NCBI RefSeq assembly: GCF_000715075.1
Contig: NC_134103.1
Span: 56,016,230 to 56,080,229 of the forward strand
DNA: 64,000 bases
Direction: 5' to 3'
Origin: Nicotiana tabacum
Taxonomy: Eukaryota > Streptophyta > Magnoliopsida > Solanales > Solanaceae
Notes under the pieces: model-generated
The model's database searches: none
The model's input: the letters and a program-made list of their open reading frames with translations, nothing else
What the model was told of the DNA's origin: nothing
Position numbers and translations under genes: made by a program
Shown here: positions 1 through 12,880 of the stretch, piece by piece
Position numbering within the stretch: the stretch's first letter is position 1
Layout of the letters: each line of letters begins with the position of its first letter

Positions 1-784
1 GCGTCACAGACATATCACCCTGGCATAGCTGCTCAAACTGTCTACGCAGCTCCTCTTTGCGAGATCGAGGCATGAACTTCTCCAAAAAGACCATGGAGAA
101 CTGCTGCCAAGTAAGGGGTGTTGCGCCAACAGGCCTACGCCTCTCGTAAGTCTCCCACCATCTGAGTGCATCCCCAAAAAACTGAAAGGTAGTGAACGAG
201 ACCCCACAAGTCTCCAAAATACCAGCAGTACGAAGTATCCTCTAACACCTATCCAAAAAGTCCTGAGCGTCCTCTCTCTCTGTGCCACTGAAAGGTGGCG
301 GCTGAAGTCTCCCAAACCTCTCCAACCTGCGTTGATCATCCTCAAGCATAGCAGGAAACACATAATCCTGAGCAACAGCAACCGGATGAGCTGGTGGTGC
401 CTTTGGTGTCTGAAGTCCCTGAATAACCTACTCGGGTGTGCGAGCAATGGGAGTCTGAGTGCCTCCCCTGGCCTGAGAAGTGGTTGCGGCCGTCGAAATA
501 GAGACCGCCTGAGCAAGGCCAGTACACATTGTCAGAATCTGAGCTAAGGCCTCCTGAAGGCCTGGAATCACAATAGCCACATGTGGTGCCTGAACTGGTG
601 CATCAACAACTGGAACTTGGTCCTGATCTGGGACAACCGGTGGATCTGTAGGTACTGCCCCAACTGTTGTACGGGCTGTACCTCTGCCCCTACCACGGCC
701 TCTACCGCGGCCTCGACCTCTCGCGGCCCTGGCTGGTGGTACTGGTAGCTGGCCCTCCTGACCGGTAGCACGAGTCCTCACCAT
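1..784 (-). pseudogene. gag 5' part of Ty3/gypsy element A (truncated by window edge)
   Basis: This is the first part of a Gag polyprotein, which packages the element RNA. The reading starts at 784 with MVRTRATGQEGQ, followed by an Arg-Gly tract (about residues 24-35) and a Pro/Val-rich linker. This matches the gag start of element B in the same window. An in-frame TAG lies at 428-430 (after residue 118). Reading onward in the same frame gives the capsid-like stretch (FSGTERE, DAQDFLD) and then a second TAG at 242-244. The rest of gag and all of pol lie left of the window. The gene is a pseudogene of a chromovirus-type Ty3/gypsy element. The clade (Del/Tekay) is inferred from its close similarity to element B, whose full pol is visible. 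Confidence 0.85.
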
Positions 785-967
785 CTGTGAGAGAATGAAA
801 CAACAGATGTTTAGTTACTAGAATCAACAGATTCGCACGACAAGAATTCCAGAATGTGGAGTTTTCTAAAGGTTCTGCAGCCTCCTAAAGATAATTACAA
901 ACGTCTCCATACCAATCTGCAAGACTCTACTAAGCCCGCTCATGACTCGTGAGACCTATGTAACCTA

Positions 968-980
968 GGCTTTAATACCA
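968..980 (-). other. Primer binding site of element A (degraded)
   Basis: On the minus strand the bases next to the LTR end read TGGTATTAAAGCC, a decayed form of the initiator-tRNA-Met primer site TGGTATCAGAGCC that is intact in elements B, C and D. It lies 3 bases inside the LTR end. Confidence 0.7.
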
Positions 981-1654
981 ATCTGTCACGACCCAAAACT
1001 AACCCCCTATCATGATGGCGCCTATCGTAGAACTAGGCAAGCCGACTCGTTTCCAAAACAAAACGATATTTTCATTTCAAAGAAAATTTCAAGGTTATTT
1101 AACATAAAAACCTCCATCTAAAGAGTTCAAATCAAAGAAAAATAGAAGTGCGGAAAAGAAAAGCCCGACATCGGGGTGTCATTAGTCATAAGCATCTATT
1201 ATAATCTGTCTAACAATATCAAGGTCAACTCAGAATGGAAAAATAGCTAAATACTACTAGAGGAAGATAAGAGGGAGAAGAGCAGGGGCTGCGATCGCCA
1301 AACAGCTACCTTGCTATCTCCAAGAAAATCTGCAACTAGAACACTCAATAACCGCTACCGTGTCCAACCACACCAGGATCTGCACACAAGGTGCAGGGAG
1401 TAACGTGAGTACGCCAACTCAGTAAGTAACAACAATAAATAAAGACTGAGCAGTAGTGACTAGCAATAAAGCATATAATGTTCATATCAGGAAATCTCAG
1501 TAAAATACCACATGCTCTTAAAAATCAGGATTTAAATCAAACATCTTGTTTAAACCCAGTTCCAATAAAAATCATTTTTGTTTTCCAATAGTTTTTCAAA
1601 CAAAGGCTCAATGCAAAGGTGAGCAAAAATGATGAAATCATAAACAGCCACTCG

Positions 1655-1806
1655 GGCAGACCTCACAGTCACTCATGCCACTCGGGCATACCTCACAATC
1701 ACTCTTGCCACTCGGGCATACCTCACAATCACTCTTGCCACTCGGGCATACCTCACAATCACTCTTGCCACTCGGGCATACCTCACAATCACTCTTGCCT
1801 CCCAGT
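1655..1806 (-). repeat. Tandem repeat module in LTR A, about 29 bp unit
   Basis: About five near-identical copies of a unit containing CACTCGGGCATACCTCACAA. Element B has the same module in fewer, more diverged copies (42430-42570, and inverted at 44630-44740). It lies about 670-820 bp from the LTR 3' end. Confidence 0.85.
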
Positions 1807-3027
1807 CACTCAACACTCGGCACTCGCACTCAGTAGATACCTGCGCTCACTGGGGGTGTGTACAGACTACGGAGGGGCTCCTTCAGCCCAAGTACTATAA
1901 TCTGCACGGACAACTCACGTGCGATAATAATAAAGTATGTTGCACGTGGGCAGCCCCGATCCACACTCATCCTCACCAATCAGGCCCTTGGCCTCACTCA
2001 GTCATAAGTATGCTGCAGGCGGGTAGCCTCGATCCACACTCATCCTCACAAATCAGGCCCTCGGCCTCACTCAGTCATAAGTAACTCAAGCCTCTCGGGC
2101 ATTTCAGTAAAACAGGGCATTCGGCCCAAAATATTTATATACATCAAAATAGAGTCATAAAACTGAGTTATGCGGTAAACAAGTATAAACATGACTGAGT
2201 ATAGATTTTCAATCGAAAACAAAGAGAGGATGGTAAGAAACAGCCCCTAAGGGTCCAAACAGGATTGGCGCAAGGCCCAAACATGGCATTCAGCCCAATT
2301 TACATAAAATCTTTCTAAATCGTATAAATATCAATGGTTTCAACAAAGTATGCAACTTTACAGTTGCTACGGGGCGGACCAAGTCACAAATCTCCAACAG
2401 TGCACGCTCACACGTCCGTCACCTAGCATGTACGTCACTAAAAAAAATAGTAGAATGATACAAAATCCGGGGTTTCATACCCTTAGGACTATATTTACAA
2501 TTGCTACTTACCTCAAACCGGTCAAATCTCTACCCCGCAATGCTCTTGTCTCGGGACTCGGCCTCCAAATGCTCCAAATCTATTCACAATCAGTATAATA
2601 CCATCAATATACGCTAATGGAATGAATTCCACAAGAAAAGCTTCAAAAATAGACAAAAACCCGAAATTGGCTCAAAATTCGCCTACGGGGCCCACGTCTT
2701 GGAACCCGACAAAAGTTACAAAATCCGAAATCCCATCCAACCATGAGTCTACCCATTCTAATTTTACCAAAATCCGACCTCAACTAGACCCTCAAATCTA
2801 CAAATCTTATTTCCAAATTTCTAAGTTTCAATCTCTGATTTACACCTCAAAATCATGAAATCTAGTCGGATTACTCGATGATAATTCAATATTATGCAGT
2901 AGAAATGATCACAAGGGACTTACCTCAAGTTTTTCTTGAAAATATATCAAAAATCGCCTCTCCCCAAGCTCCAATTCGTCAAAAATGGCAAATGGGACGA
3001 AGTCCCTGTTTTTATAATTCTGCCCAG

Positions 3028-3350
3028 ACATCCTCGGTTCTGCCTCGATCTTGGCCCTCGATCTTGGCCTTCGATCGAGGTCCTCGATCCTGGTTCTCGA
3101 TCCGGAGCTCGATCGTGTCTTCGATCGTGGCCCTCGACTCTGTGCTCGATCTGGGCTTTGATCGTGGCCCTCGACCCTGAGCTCGATCTGGACTTCGATC
3201 GTGGCCCTCGACCCTGAGCTCGATCTGGGCTTCGATCGTGGCCCTCGATCTTGGCCCTCGATCTGGTCTTCGATCATGGCCCTCGACCCTGAGCTCGATC
3301 TGGGCTTCGATCGTGGCCATCGACCCTGAGCTCGATCGGGGCTCGATTCT
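3028..3350 (-). repeat. CpG-rich tandem repeat module in LTR A
   Basis: Repeats of roughly 19-39 bp built from TCGATCGTGGCCCTCGA-like words, with several TCGATCGA-type palindromes. The module lies about 710-1030 bp from the LTR 5' end. Element B, otherwise the same family, has a different CpG-rich repeat at this place. Confidence 0.85.
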
Positions 3351-4060
3351 GGGCAGAAGCAATTTCCAACAGAAGGAAATTGCAGCAGCTGTTCTAGTTC
3401 AATTTTTGATCCGTTAACCATCCGAAACTCACCCGAGGCCCTCGGGACCTCAACCAAATATACCAACAAGTCCTAAAACATCATACGAACTTAGTCGAAT
3501 CCTCAAATCACCTCAAACAACGCTAAAACCATGAATTACACCCCAATTCAAGCCTAATGAACTTTGAAATTTCTAATTTCTACAAACAATTCTGGAACCT
3601 ATCAAATCACGTCCGATTGACCTCAAATTTTGCACACAAGTCCTAAATGACATAACAGAGGTATTTTAATTTTTCAGAATCGGATTCCGACCCCGATATC
3701 AAAAACTTAACCCCCCGATCAAACTTCTCAAAAATAAAACTTTTGACATTTCAAGCCTAATTCCTCTATGGACTCCCAAATAATATTCCGGATACGCACC
3801 TAAGCCTAAAATCACCATACAGAGCTATTGGAATTATCAAAATTCAAATTAGAGGTCGTTTACATATAGGTCCATATCCGGTCTACTTTTCTAACTTAAA
3901 ATTTTTAATTATGAGACTAAGTGTCTCATTTCACCCCGAGTTCCTTCTGGACTCGAACCAACTAACCCGATATAATATAATATAGCTGAATAACACAAAA
4001 AGAAGTAGGAATGGGGAAGACATGGTTATAACTCTCGAAACGACTGGCCGGGTCGTTACA

Positions 4061-5095
4061 ACCGGGTAAGGTATTCTGTTAACCCGGAAGAAGGTGTGAG
4101 GCACTCCCGAGTTCCGTGGTTTTAGCACGGTCGCTTAACAATTAATACTTGGCTTGATTATCTGAATTATTACATGTTTAAAATCTATTGTGCATTTTAC
4201 CTTTTAACCGCTTTTAGTATTTATGGAATTTATTTGAACAAGTCGCGATGTCACGCACTCGTTTGTTTTTGTACACATTGCGAATCGCGCCACGTGGAAC
4301 GCGCCCGCTATTTAGGGATTATGTATTACGACCATACCACGGGAATCGTACTCATAGTCACAAAGTTTTATTATTAATCGCGCCTAAAGCAAGCTACGAT
4401 GTTCAAAAGTTGCTTAATTTTACTACGTTTGGAATCAAGCATGAAAGCCAAAAGTCATGGAAGTTATTTAGAGGGAAATAAAAAAAAGTATACAGATTAC
4501 TATATAAAAGATAGCAGATGAGTTTCACATAATGGAGCCGTATGCTCCAAGTACTAAAAGTTTTATAAACTTGGACATGTTCTGCTATTAAACTCCAATT
4601 AAGCAAGATTTGCATTGTGTAATTAATTTATATGAATCATAACACGCGATGCCAAATACACGTGAAGGGTAAACAATAGTGCAAACCCATCTCCCTCATC
4701 ACCACTGTTAGCAAACATCCAGCTAAGGAACAAAGAACAAAGTATTGTAATTTAGATCTAGCGTCCGTTACATGGATCTCTACAATAACGTTCTAATACA
4801 AGCACTACTAGGACCTTTTTTTTAATATAGATCTCTCCATCACGCCAATTTCAAACCAATTGTTGGAAAAATTATAAGCCTACACATCTAGTTATCATTG
4901 CCAAGAAAATGTTTGAATCATCACATACCAAAACAGATTTTATCGAACTTGTGACTAATGAAAGATTTAGTGAATATTCAAAATGCATCATTCGCATAAA
5001 GCATCATTGTCAGGAGGGATTCAAGATGTAAGGAAATAGACATGGAGTATGGGAAACAGTACAATTTTAAAACAATTTCAACTTCATTCAACTAA
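4061..5095. other. Unassigned AT-rich sequence
   Basis: No gene is recognised. The first 110 bases after LTR A resemble dispersed-repeat DNA, and the rest is AT-rich with short open frames lacking any recognisable domain. No terminal repeats or duplications were seen. Confidence 0.5.
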
Positions 5096-5119
5096 ACAAT
5101 CATAAGATACAGAACATAC

Positions 5120-5620
5120 CTAGACTGGAAAGAAGAATACTCAACAGAAATCCACTAAATAAAGGTTTGGATTGGAGAGTGCAACTCGGCTGGTTGAACA
5201 GTGAAATCACCAACAAATTTTCCAAAAAGAAGCGAAATCCAAACCAAACAGAGCTCAATACGGTTGCAGCAACAAACAGCGACAATACAGCGATTTCACG
5301 GCTCAAAACGACTTTCATAAACCCGGAAAGAAATAAATCGAGCTTTGAAATAAGTTCTCTTCAAATCCCCATGCAGTTTTTCTTCTTATCTTTCTTAGCT
5401 TATGATTTTCAGATCTGGTTTTGGTGTCTTATCTGTTACTACTAGATGGCTTAGGCGTGTGTGAGAGTGAGGAGTATTGTGTGGGGGATTCGGTGAGAGA
5501 GCCGGAGAAGGAGGAGAGGCGACTCTAGGTTTTAAAATGTGGAAGGTCCTGAGAGAGATTGAAGATGGAGCAGAGGGAGGGGTGCGCCTCTGCTTGTTGA
5601 AGTGAGGGGGGTCCGTTCTT
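5120..5620 (-). other. Possible 5' exon of an unknown transcript
   Basis: On the minus strand a CT-rich stretch of the kind common in plant 5' leaders (about 5620-5450) is followed by an ATG at 5316-5318. The open frame from it encodes a hydrophobic start (MKVVLSREIAVLSLFVAA) that could be a signal anchor. A good splice donor, CTAG|GTATGT, ends the stretch at 5120. No downstream exon was recognised and no protein family is evident. This could be a first exon, a non-coding transcript, or chance. Confidence 0.25.
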
Positions 5621-6250
5621 TTCAGTGTTGAGAATCAAAGGAGAGGGTGAAATTAGGGTCTATTTTAGAGATGAAGAGGGAATATTGGAATGGCGGGTAG
5701 TGGGCTGGGGTGAATGGAAAGAAAATGGGTCACTAGAAGCACCTGGCCCAAAGCTGTAATGAGACCCCATAGCCTTCTCTTTTCTTTCTTTGTATTTTCC
5801 AAGATTAATCAATTTATTTAACACTCCTAATTCCAACTAATTTATAAAATTAACCTAATGACCTATTTTTCTACAATTAACTAATTCATTTAGCTAACAA
5901 ATGCATGTAGAGTTACTAATATATTTTTTGATATTTTAGTGTTTTACAAATATAATTAATTATGCAATTAAAATCTAAAAATGTAAAAATTAAAAATATT
6001 TTTGTATTTTCTTTAGGATTTAAAATGCAACTTAAAATGCATCAAACATGAATACGTACAAAGAAAACTAAATAAAAATATAGAAAAATAATTTAAAGTT
6101 ATTTTTTAGATTTTTTAGGAGTAATTTTATATTAGGGCAAAAATTAGGTGCTCACAAATTACATGTTGGTTGTGGTGTTGGAGTGAAAGATTATAAGATA
6201 GTACTTGAAAGGGGAAGAGATGTTGTTATCTTTTGTTGGATTATTTTAAG
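5621..6250. other. AT-rich spacer without recognised gene
   Basis: A purine-rich stretch is followed by very AT-rich DNA. No domain, RNA gene or terminal repeat was seen. Confidence 0.5.
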
Positions 6251-6251
6251 G

Positions 6252-6254
<3 letters not shown>

Positions 6255-6311
<57 letters not shown>
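6255..6311 (+). repeat. Compound microsatellite (TA)n(TG)n
   Basis: About 14 TA units run directly into about 13 TG units. Length is probably variable between individuals. Confidence 0.95.
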
Positions 6312-6719
6312 TGTTATGGCTGAAAAATGGGAAAAATAACTTGATTATGATATGGTTTATGGTGTTATACATGTATATATGTTTATCAAGTGAATTGGTG
6401 AAAGAAACATATGAAACTTTAGATTGGAAGTGAAGATTAGCTTAAGTCACTTCTATAGTGTTGTATTGCCATTGAGGATGTTGTAAGCTAAATATAACTT
6501 GGATTTCAACTTGAAGATGTTGTAGGAGGTATGTGTATTGTGTTCTTGCATGTGCTTAAGGTTATCTTGATGTGGATTAAGTTAAATGGATGGACTAGAC
6601 ATGAACTAGTGAATAAAGTTGCTAATTGAGGATAATTGGAGTTGTGCATTATTTTCTTTATTATAAATATATAGTATAAGGCTGAAATCATTGATGAATG
6701 ACTTTAATATCATTTTAAT

Positions 6720-8173
6720 GATACTGTTACGTTAAAGTAAGAAGTCTATAAGGGGTGATATGGGTTATACAGATTCCAATCGGAGCTTGCCGTTCATCGT
6801 GAAGTAGTTGTGACTTGTTGTTATTATATGTTATCTTGTTATTGACATTTATATGTTGTTGGATTTCTCTGGTTGTTGTTGTTGGTATATGGTATTGGAG
6901 GAAGCCCTTGTTACAGGGAGATACTGCCAAATTTACGTCAACGAGCTAATAGCTTAAGTAACGGACTTAGCCTTTACTCAGCACTGATTTTGAATCTCCT
7001 TATGCTATGGTAGATTGAGTTGAGTTGTTTGAAAAGTTGTTTGGAAGGTATTAAGGACTCAACGGGGTTAAGGTATATTATGGCTAAACCTTTTCTTTAT
7101 TTTGGCATGATCCCGTAACTACATGCGTCTGATAACAAGACATAAAGAGAAGTTTATATTCCTGAACTTATGTGCATTATCCTAGTCTCACAAGTTACAG
7201 TATTCTCCCTTATCGGGGTCTTATATTTAGTTAAGTATTGTCTTCTTTCAGTCAAGGGGGCAAAGAGTCTATATATATACATTATTATAATATTTTCACC
7301 ATCATCGAGCTATAATCGGTGGGCAGGCCCCTATTGGGCAACCTCTGATCAGATGGTAAGTTATATATTGAGCCTAATGCGGCATGGCCGAGATACAGGG
7401 CCTAGTATGGCCGAGTGCCTATGAGCGAGGCTACTACGGCAGAGAAATTATACGTACCGAGCCTTATAGGATCGGACATCTATTTTACTTACTATATTGA
7501 GAGAGTTGAGTTAGTATCAGCAGGTCATATCTTAAGATCATCTTTGACTCCCAGTTACTTTCAGTTATTATATTATCAGTTCAGTTTCAGCTTTCAGTTA
7601 TTCTGTTGTCTTACATACTCGGTACATTATTTTGTACTGACGTCCCTTTTACTGGGGACGCTGCATTTCATGCCTGCATGTCCTGATAGACAGCTGGATA
7701 AACCTTCTCAGTAGACAGAGTCAAACATCAGCTCTCGGTTGGTAAGCTTCACTTTCTCGGAGTTACCAGGTCTAGACCTTGGAGTACATTTTATATATAC
7801 AGGTTTGATGGGTAGTTCGAGGCCCTGTCCCGACCATGATATAGTTTTGTTATCTCTAGAGGCTTGTAGACGAGTCCTGTATATTTTGTATGTTAGTATT
7901 GTGGCCTTGCTAGCCCTGTGTGCATGTTCGGTTTGGTATTGCTGGTTGTACACGTTCATGGCGGCCTCGTCAGGCTGCACAGTTATGTATATGAGCTTTT
8001 GGGTATGTTTACCCCTCATAGGAGAGAGACGTTATTTTCAGATGATTCAAAATATGGCCTCATCGGCCTAAGTTGAGGGTTACCCCTCCAGAGTTCACAG
8101 TTACAGAGTGGTACACTCGGACTGAGTATGGCATCGGGTTCTAGCCACACCTCTTCAGGTTTGGGGCCTGACA
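6720..8173 (+). mobile_element. Old LTR end (Ty3/gypsy type), truncated
   Basis: The stretch ends TTTGGGGCCTGACA at 8173 and contains GTACTGACGTCCCTT and GGGGACGCTGCAT near 7640, which also occur in the LTR of element D (59320-59350). No primer site follows the end and no gag follows, so this is a solo or truncated LTR. The 5' boundary is not visible; 6720 is an estimate. Confidence 0.55.
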
Positions 8174-8758
8174 GATATCCATATAATGAAGATTCTTATT
8201 AGAACTCACAATTGCGTGATAGATTACAAAACCAGCTTTGCTGCTAATCTATGTGAATTTAATTATTTGTTACAATTTCAATGCTACTAAAATATTTATT
8301 TAGCATTACTGTGTTTTGTGTATGCTTCTTTTTGTAGCTAATGTTGTGTGTGCTTACACAGGAATGAAAATCACTCCGAGTAGAAATTCAAGTCATCAAT
8401 ATATCTACATATGTATGTATTAATAGATTCATTGACTTTTGTTTCTTTAGTTTGACTTTGTGGATCTAATATATGAAGCTTTATGCAATTCATCCTATAG
8501 GAAAAATTACATTAGGAGAAAGAACGAGGAGTTGGAAGAGGAAGAAGAGGAGGAGGAAGAAGAGTATGGATATAAAAGGGGTAGTTTACTGCTGAGTTTA
8601 TATTTGCAAAATATTTTAGAAATAGGACAAAATTTTAAATAGTGGCTTAAAATGGGACATACAGTGAAATTTTCTACCCAACAGGCTAGAGATGTGTTAA
8701 TAATGAGCGAACTTAGGCATAGCCCAACTTGGGCAACCCAAATTAGCTCGGTATCGGC
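8174..8758. other. Left flank of the Mutator-like element
   Basis: No gene is recognised. A purine-rich GAA/GAG run at 8525-8570 gives a poly-Glu open frame (MDLIYEALCN, then a Glu run). A possible splice acceptor (TTTCTTTAG, near 8450) precedes it, so it could be a relic exon, but no partner exon is seen. Confidence 0.4.
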
Positions 8759-8862
8759 ACCCAAATTTAGGGGAAGCGCACAGTTAGTCAGTAATAAAAT
8801 ATGTATTTACTTTTAAGCCACTGTTTAAAATATCTTTAGTCTTTAGCCACTACTTTAATAAA
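8759..8862 (+). repeat. Left end of the Mutator-like element: target duplication and inverted repeat
   Basis: ACCCAAATTTA at 8759-8769 is repeated exactly at 32614-32624. Inside it, TAGCCACTACTTTAATAAA (8844-8862) matches 18 of 19 bases of the reverse complement of 32521-32539, and a second GCCACTRTTTAA motif occurs near both ends. Mutator elements usually make 9 bp duplications, so part of the 11 bp identity may be chance or part of the ends. The inverted repeats are imperfect. Confidence 0.55.
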
Positions 8863-9219
8863 CTTTTACCTGCCCGGACGAAAATACCCCTCTGCTATAA
8901 TAATTTCGCTGAAACCTACGCTCCTTATTTACGTGATAACTTCGCTCGGTTTATTTACGTGCAGAGAACGTAAATAAGCTTTTTGGGATTGCAGAGAACT
9001 TCGCTCAAACTTTACTTGTGATCGTCCAAATTACAGAAGGTTTTCTCCTCCTATTTCAAACTAGAGAATTCAACTTTCTCGTCCAAATTTTACCATAAAA
9101 TTACAGTAAGTTCTAAAATTTCAGATATCTCTATATGCTTTTGTATGTTTGTGTGAATTTTTATTTGGTTGGTGGAGAATAAGATGCAAGGGATTTGATT
9201 TTTTCTTTTTCTTTTCTCG

Positions 9220-10112
9220 ATTGCATTGTATTGATAAAATTTCCTATATTTACAACTTGTATTGATAAAGTTAAGGATATCGTGTCCTTAACTTTATGAC
9301 TGTTGTGTAAATATTGAGGACAAAGTGTCCTGTACTTGCAACTTTTATTGATAAAGTTAAGGACATTGTGTCCTTAAACTTCATGACTGTTGTGTAAATA
9401 TTAATGACAAAGTGTCATGTATTTGCAATTTATATTGATAAAGTTTAGGACATCGTGTCCTTAACTTTTATGACTACTGTATAAATATTAAGGACATAGT
9501 GTCCTGTATTTGCAACTTTTATTGATAAAGTTAAGGACATTGTGTCCTTAACTTCATGACTGTTGTGTAAATATTAAGCATAAAGTGTCATGTATTTGCA
9601 ATTTGTATTGATAAAGTTTAGGACATCGTGTCCTTAACTTTTATGACTACTGTGTAAAAATATTAAGGACATAGTGTCCTGTATTTGTAACTTGTATTAA
9701 TAAAGTTTAGGACATCGTGTCCTTAACTTCATGATTGCTGTATAAATATTAAGAATAAAGTGTCCTGTATTTACAACTTGTATTGATAAAGTTTAGGACA
9801 TTGTGTCCTTAACTTTATGACTACTGTGTAAATATTAAGGATATAGTATCCTGTATTTGCAACTTGTATTGATAAAGTTTAGGACATTGTGTCCTTAAAC
9901 TTCATGATTGTTGTGTAAATATTGAGGACAAAGTTTCCTGTATTTGCAACTTGTATTAAAAATATTTAGCACATCGTGTCCTTAATTTCATGATTGCTGT
10001 ATAAATATTAAGGACAAAGTGTCATGTATTTGCAACTTGTATTGATAAAGTTTAGGACATTGTGTCCTTAACTTCATGATTACTGTGTAAATATTAAAGA
10101 CATAGTGTCTTG
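9220..10112 (+). repeat. Minisatellite array 1 (86 bp dimer) in intron 1 of the transposase gene
   Basis: About ten copies of an 86 bp unit, each with two palindromic cores of form AAGGAC-N5-GTCCTT (about 20 cores). The two halves have different spacers: one has TTGATAAAG and GCAACTT, the other TATGACTRCTGTGTAAATA. The array lies between a strong donor (ACA|GTAAGT, intron from 9106) and the acceptor CTTGCAG at 10131-10137, two bases before the transposase ATG, so it fills the inferred 5' intron. Confidence 0.85.
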
Positions 10113-11322
10113 AATTTTCCATTTTCTTGACTTGCAGGATGGATACAATATGTATTATAGTTGCTTTTAATGGAAGATGGACCGCAGACTATAAATATCT
10201 GGATCATCAAACAAAACTTGTTCTAGTACCTGAGGCAATTCGATTTGAAGATTTTGTCAACTAGGTCTTTGAAGTTATTGAATTGGATAGAGACAAATTT
10301 GAAGCAATGATATGGTTTGATATCAACCTGGGAACAAGCAAGGGAATGCTTATATCCAAAGATTTAGATCTTAACACATGTATAGGGTTACTAAAAAGTC
10401 ATTCACTCTTCAAGGGATGTCGTTTCATTGGTGATATTTCGGAAAGGGGTTTTGGCTCTACAAGCACCTTTGAACATGTCAATATAGAAAATCAACAAGA
10501 CAATCAAGACAAATGCCAACAAATAATGAAAATAGATGTGGTTGAACCTGAATCAATAATTGAAGAGGTGCTTCAAATATTTAATTCTATTCAAGTGGAA
10601 GGACAAAACATTATAGAGAGTGACAACCAACAAGCTTTGGGTATTCAAGTCTTAGAGAGTGCACCAGTAATAGAAGAAGTTGCTGAAAAATCCTCTACTC
10701 AACTAACTAGACGAAGGTCAAAGTCGAAACAAAAAGAATCCTCAACTACAATATTAAGAGAAAACGCTTCGTTGGATGAAATAAAAGTGGGATCAATATT
10801 TGACAAAAAGAAAAGTATAATTAACTGTTTTACGAATATAAAAATTAAAGGACATTTTGAATTCAAGGTTGCTAGATCAATCTCAACAAGATATTCCTTG
10901 AAATTCAATGATGAAAAGTGTGGGTGGTGTGTGCGTGCTTTCAGAATTAAAGATTCAAAACTATTCAAGATAGTAAAGATTGAGAAAAATCATGACTGCT
11001 CAATTAACACTATGAAAGTTGATTAAAGGCATGCAACTTCAAAGTTGATTAGTGGTTACATTATTAACAATCTTAGAGACCCAAGGTTTGAAGTTACACC
11101 AGCCTTTGTCATGGTAGAAATGCAAAAATTGCATGGACTAGACATTGGGTATCACAAGGCGTGGCGTGTTATTCAACGTGCTTCAGCTTTAATAAGAGGA
11201 ACTTCTGAAGAAAATTATGAATTGTTGTCTTCATACTTGTACATGATGAAAAGTAAAAACCCGGGAACATACACTAACATAAAGATAGACGACAACAACA
11301 GGTAAACAAAAAGAGTTTATCA

Positions 11323-11890
11323 GTCTGTTTTAAACTTTAGGACATGGTGTCCTTAACTTTGTTGTGTGCAGTGTAAATGTTAAGGACATGGTGTCCTTAA
11401 CTTTGATGTGTGCAGTGTAAATGTTAAGGACATGGTGTCATTAACTTAACTTTGATGTGTGCAGTGTAAATGTTAAGGACATGGTGTCCTTAACTTTGAT
11501 GTGTGCATTGTAAATGTTAAGGACATGGTGTCCTTAACTTTGATGTTTGCAATGTAAATATTTAGAAAATGATGTCCTTAACTTTGATGTGTGCACTGTA
11601 AATGTTAAGGACATGGTGTCCTTAACTTTGATGTTTGCACTGTAAATATTTGGGACATTGTGTCTTTAACTTTGATGTTTGCACTGTAAATATTTAGGAC
11701 ATGGTGTCCTCAACTTAACTTTGATGTGTGCACTATAAATGTTAAGGACATGGTGTCCTTAACTTTGATGTGTGCACTATAAATGTTAAGGATATGGTGT
11801 CCTTAACTTAACTTTGATGTGTGCAGTGTAAATGTTAAGGACATGGTTTCCTTAACTTTGATGTGTGCATTGTAAATGTTAAGGATATGG
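11323..11890 (+). repeat. Minisatellite array 2, left part (44 bp unit) in transposase intron 2
   Basis: About 12 units of 44 bp (some 49 bp with a repeated TTAAC). Each has the palindrome AAGGAC-ATGGT-GTCCTT followed by a spacer containing TTTGATGTGTGCAGTGTAAA. The array starts just after the exon 1 donor and is interrupted at 11891 by the LTR of element C, in the middle of a core. Confidence 0.95.
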
Positions 11891-12509
11891 TGTCACGACC
11901 CAAAATTCCCACTTCCGGACCGTGATGGCGCCTAATATTTCACTTGTTAGGCAAGCCAATGTTAGAATAACATTATCTATTTTTTTAAAAATAATTTTTA
12001 AATTTATTAATAACAAGAAAGCAAATGCGGAAGCAATTTTGAAATAATTCATAATAATAACGGTGTCTAAATAACATCCCAGAATTGGTGTCACAAGTGC
12101 ACGAGCTTCTAGAATAAATACAAATAAAGGTCTGAATAAAATAAAGCTGTCTGGAACTAAACACACAGCTAAAGTACAATAGACGGGGACTTCAGAACTG
12201 CGGACGCCATGCAGTTATACCTCAAGTCTCCTCTGATAGCTGAAATCCGAGCAAGTCCATGGTACGCCGCTGGGACCAACTCCAAAATCTGCACAAGAAG
12301 TGCAGAGTGTAGTATCAGTACAACCGACCCCATATACTGGTAAGTGCTGAGCCTAACCTCGACGAAGTAGTGACGAGGCTAAGGCGGTTCACTTACATTA
12401 ACTTGTATGCAATATTAGTAACAACAACAATAATAGGGATAAATCAGGTAATTCATTTATAATAATCGAAGGCAACTCAGCAGTCATAACCAATTATCAT
12501 TTCCATTAT

Positions 12510-12880
12510 TTCTGTTGCAGCGTGCAACCCACTCTCACAATATATTCACATTCAGTTCTGTTGCGTCATGCAACCCGCTCTTCCAACATATTCATTTTAA
12601 TCAAGTCTATTGCGGCGTGCAACCCGATCCTCCAATATTAACTTTTTAACAAGTCTGTTGCGGCGTGCAACCCGATCCTCCAATATTGACTTTTAATAAG
12701 TCTGTTGCGGTGTGCAACCCGATCCTTCAATATTAACTTTTAACAAGTCTGTTGCGGCGTGCAACCCGATCCTCCAATATTAACTTTTAATAAGCCTGTT
12801 GCGGCGTGCAACCCGATCCTCCAATATATTCATTATAATCAATCATGTTGCGGCGTGCAACCCGCTCCTCTAACATTTTC
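12510..12880 (-). repeat. Tandem module in LTR C with GTTGCGGCGTGCAAC hairpin
   Basis: About seven to eight units of 47-60 bp, each with GTTGCGGCGTGCAAC (near-palindromic GTTGC/GCAAC) and CCGATCCTCCAATATT. The other LTR of the same element has a matching array at 20835-21225 with a somewhat different copy number and spacing. It lies about 620-990 bp from the LTR 3' end. Confidence 0.92.

Larger units (their letters stand above)
984..4060 (-). mobile_element. 5' LTR of element A, about 3.08 kb
   Basis: On the minus strand the LTR starts TGTAACGACCCGGCC (at 4060) and ends GGGTCGTGACA (at 984), next to the primer site and gag. The same start and end sequences bound the LTRs of element B, so A and B belong to one family. 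The LTR holds two tandem-repeat modules, at 1655-1806 and 3028-3350. The flank beyond 4060 begins ACCGG; the matching duplication would be outside the window. Several long open frames inside (for example on minus at 2909-3469) come from the repeats and are not genes. Confidence 0.85.
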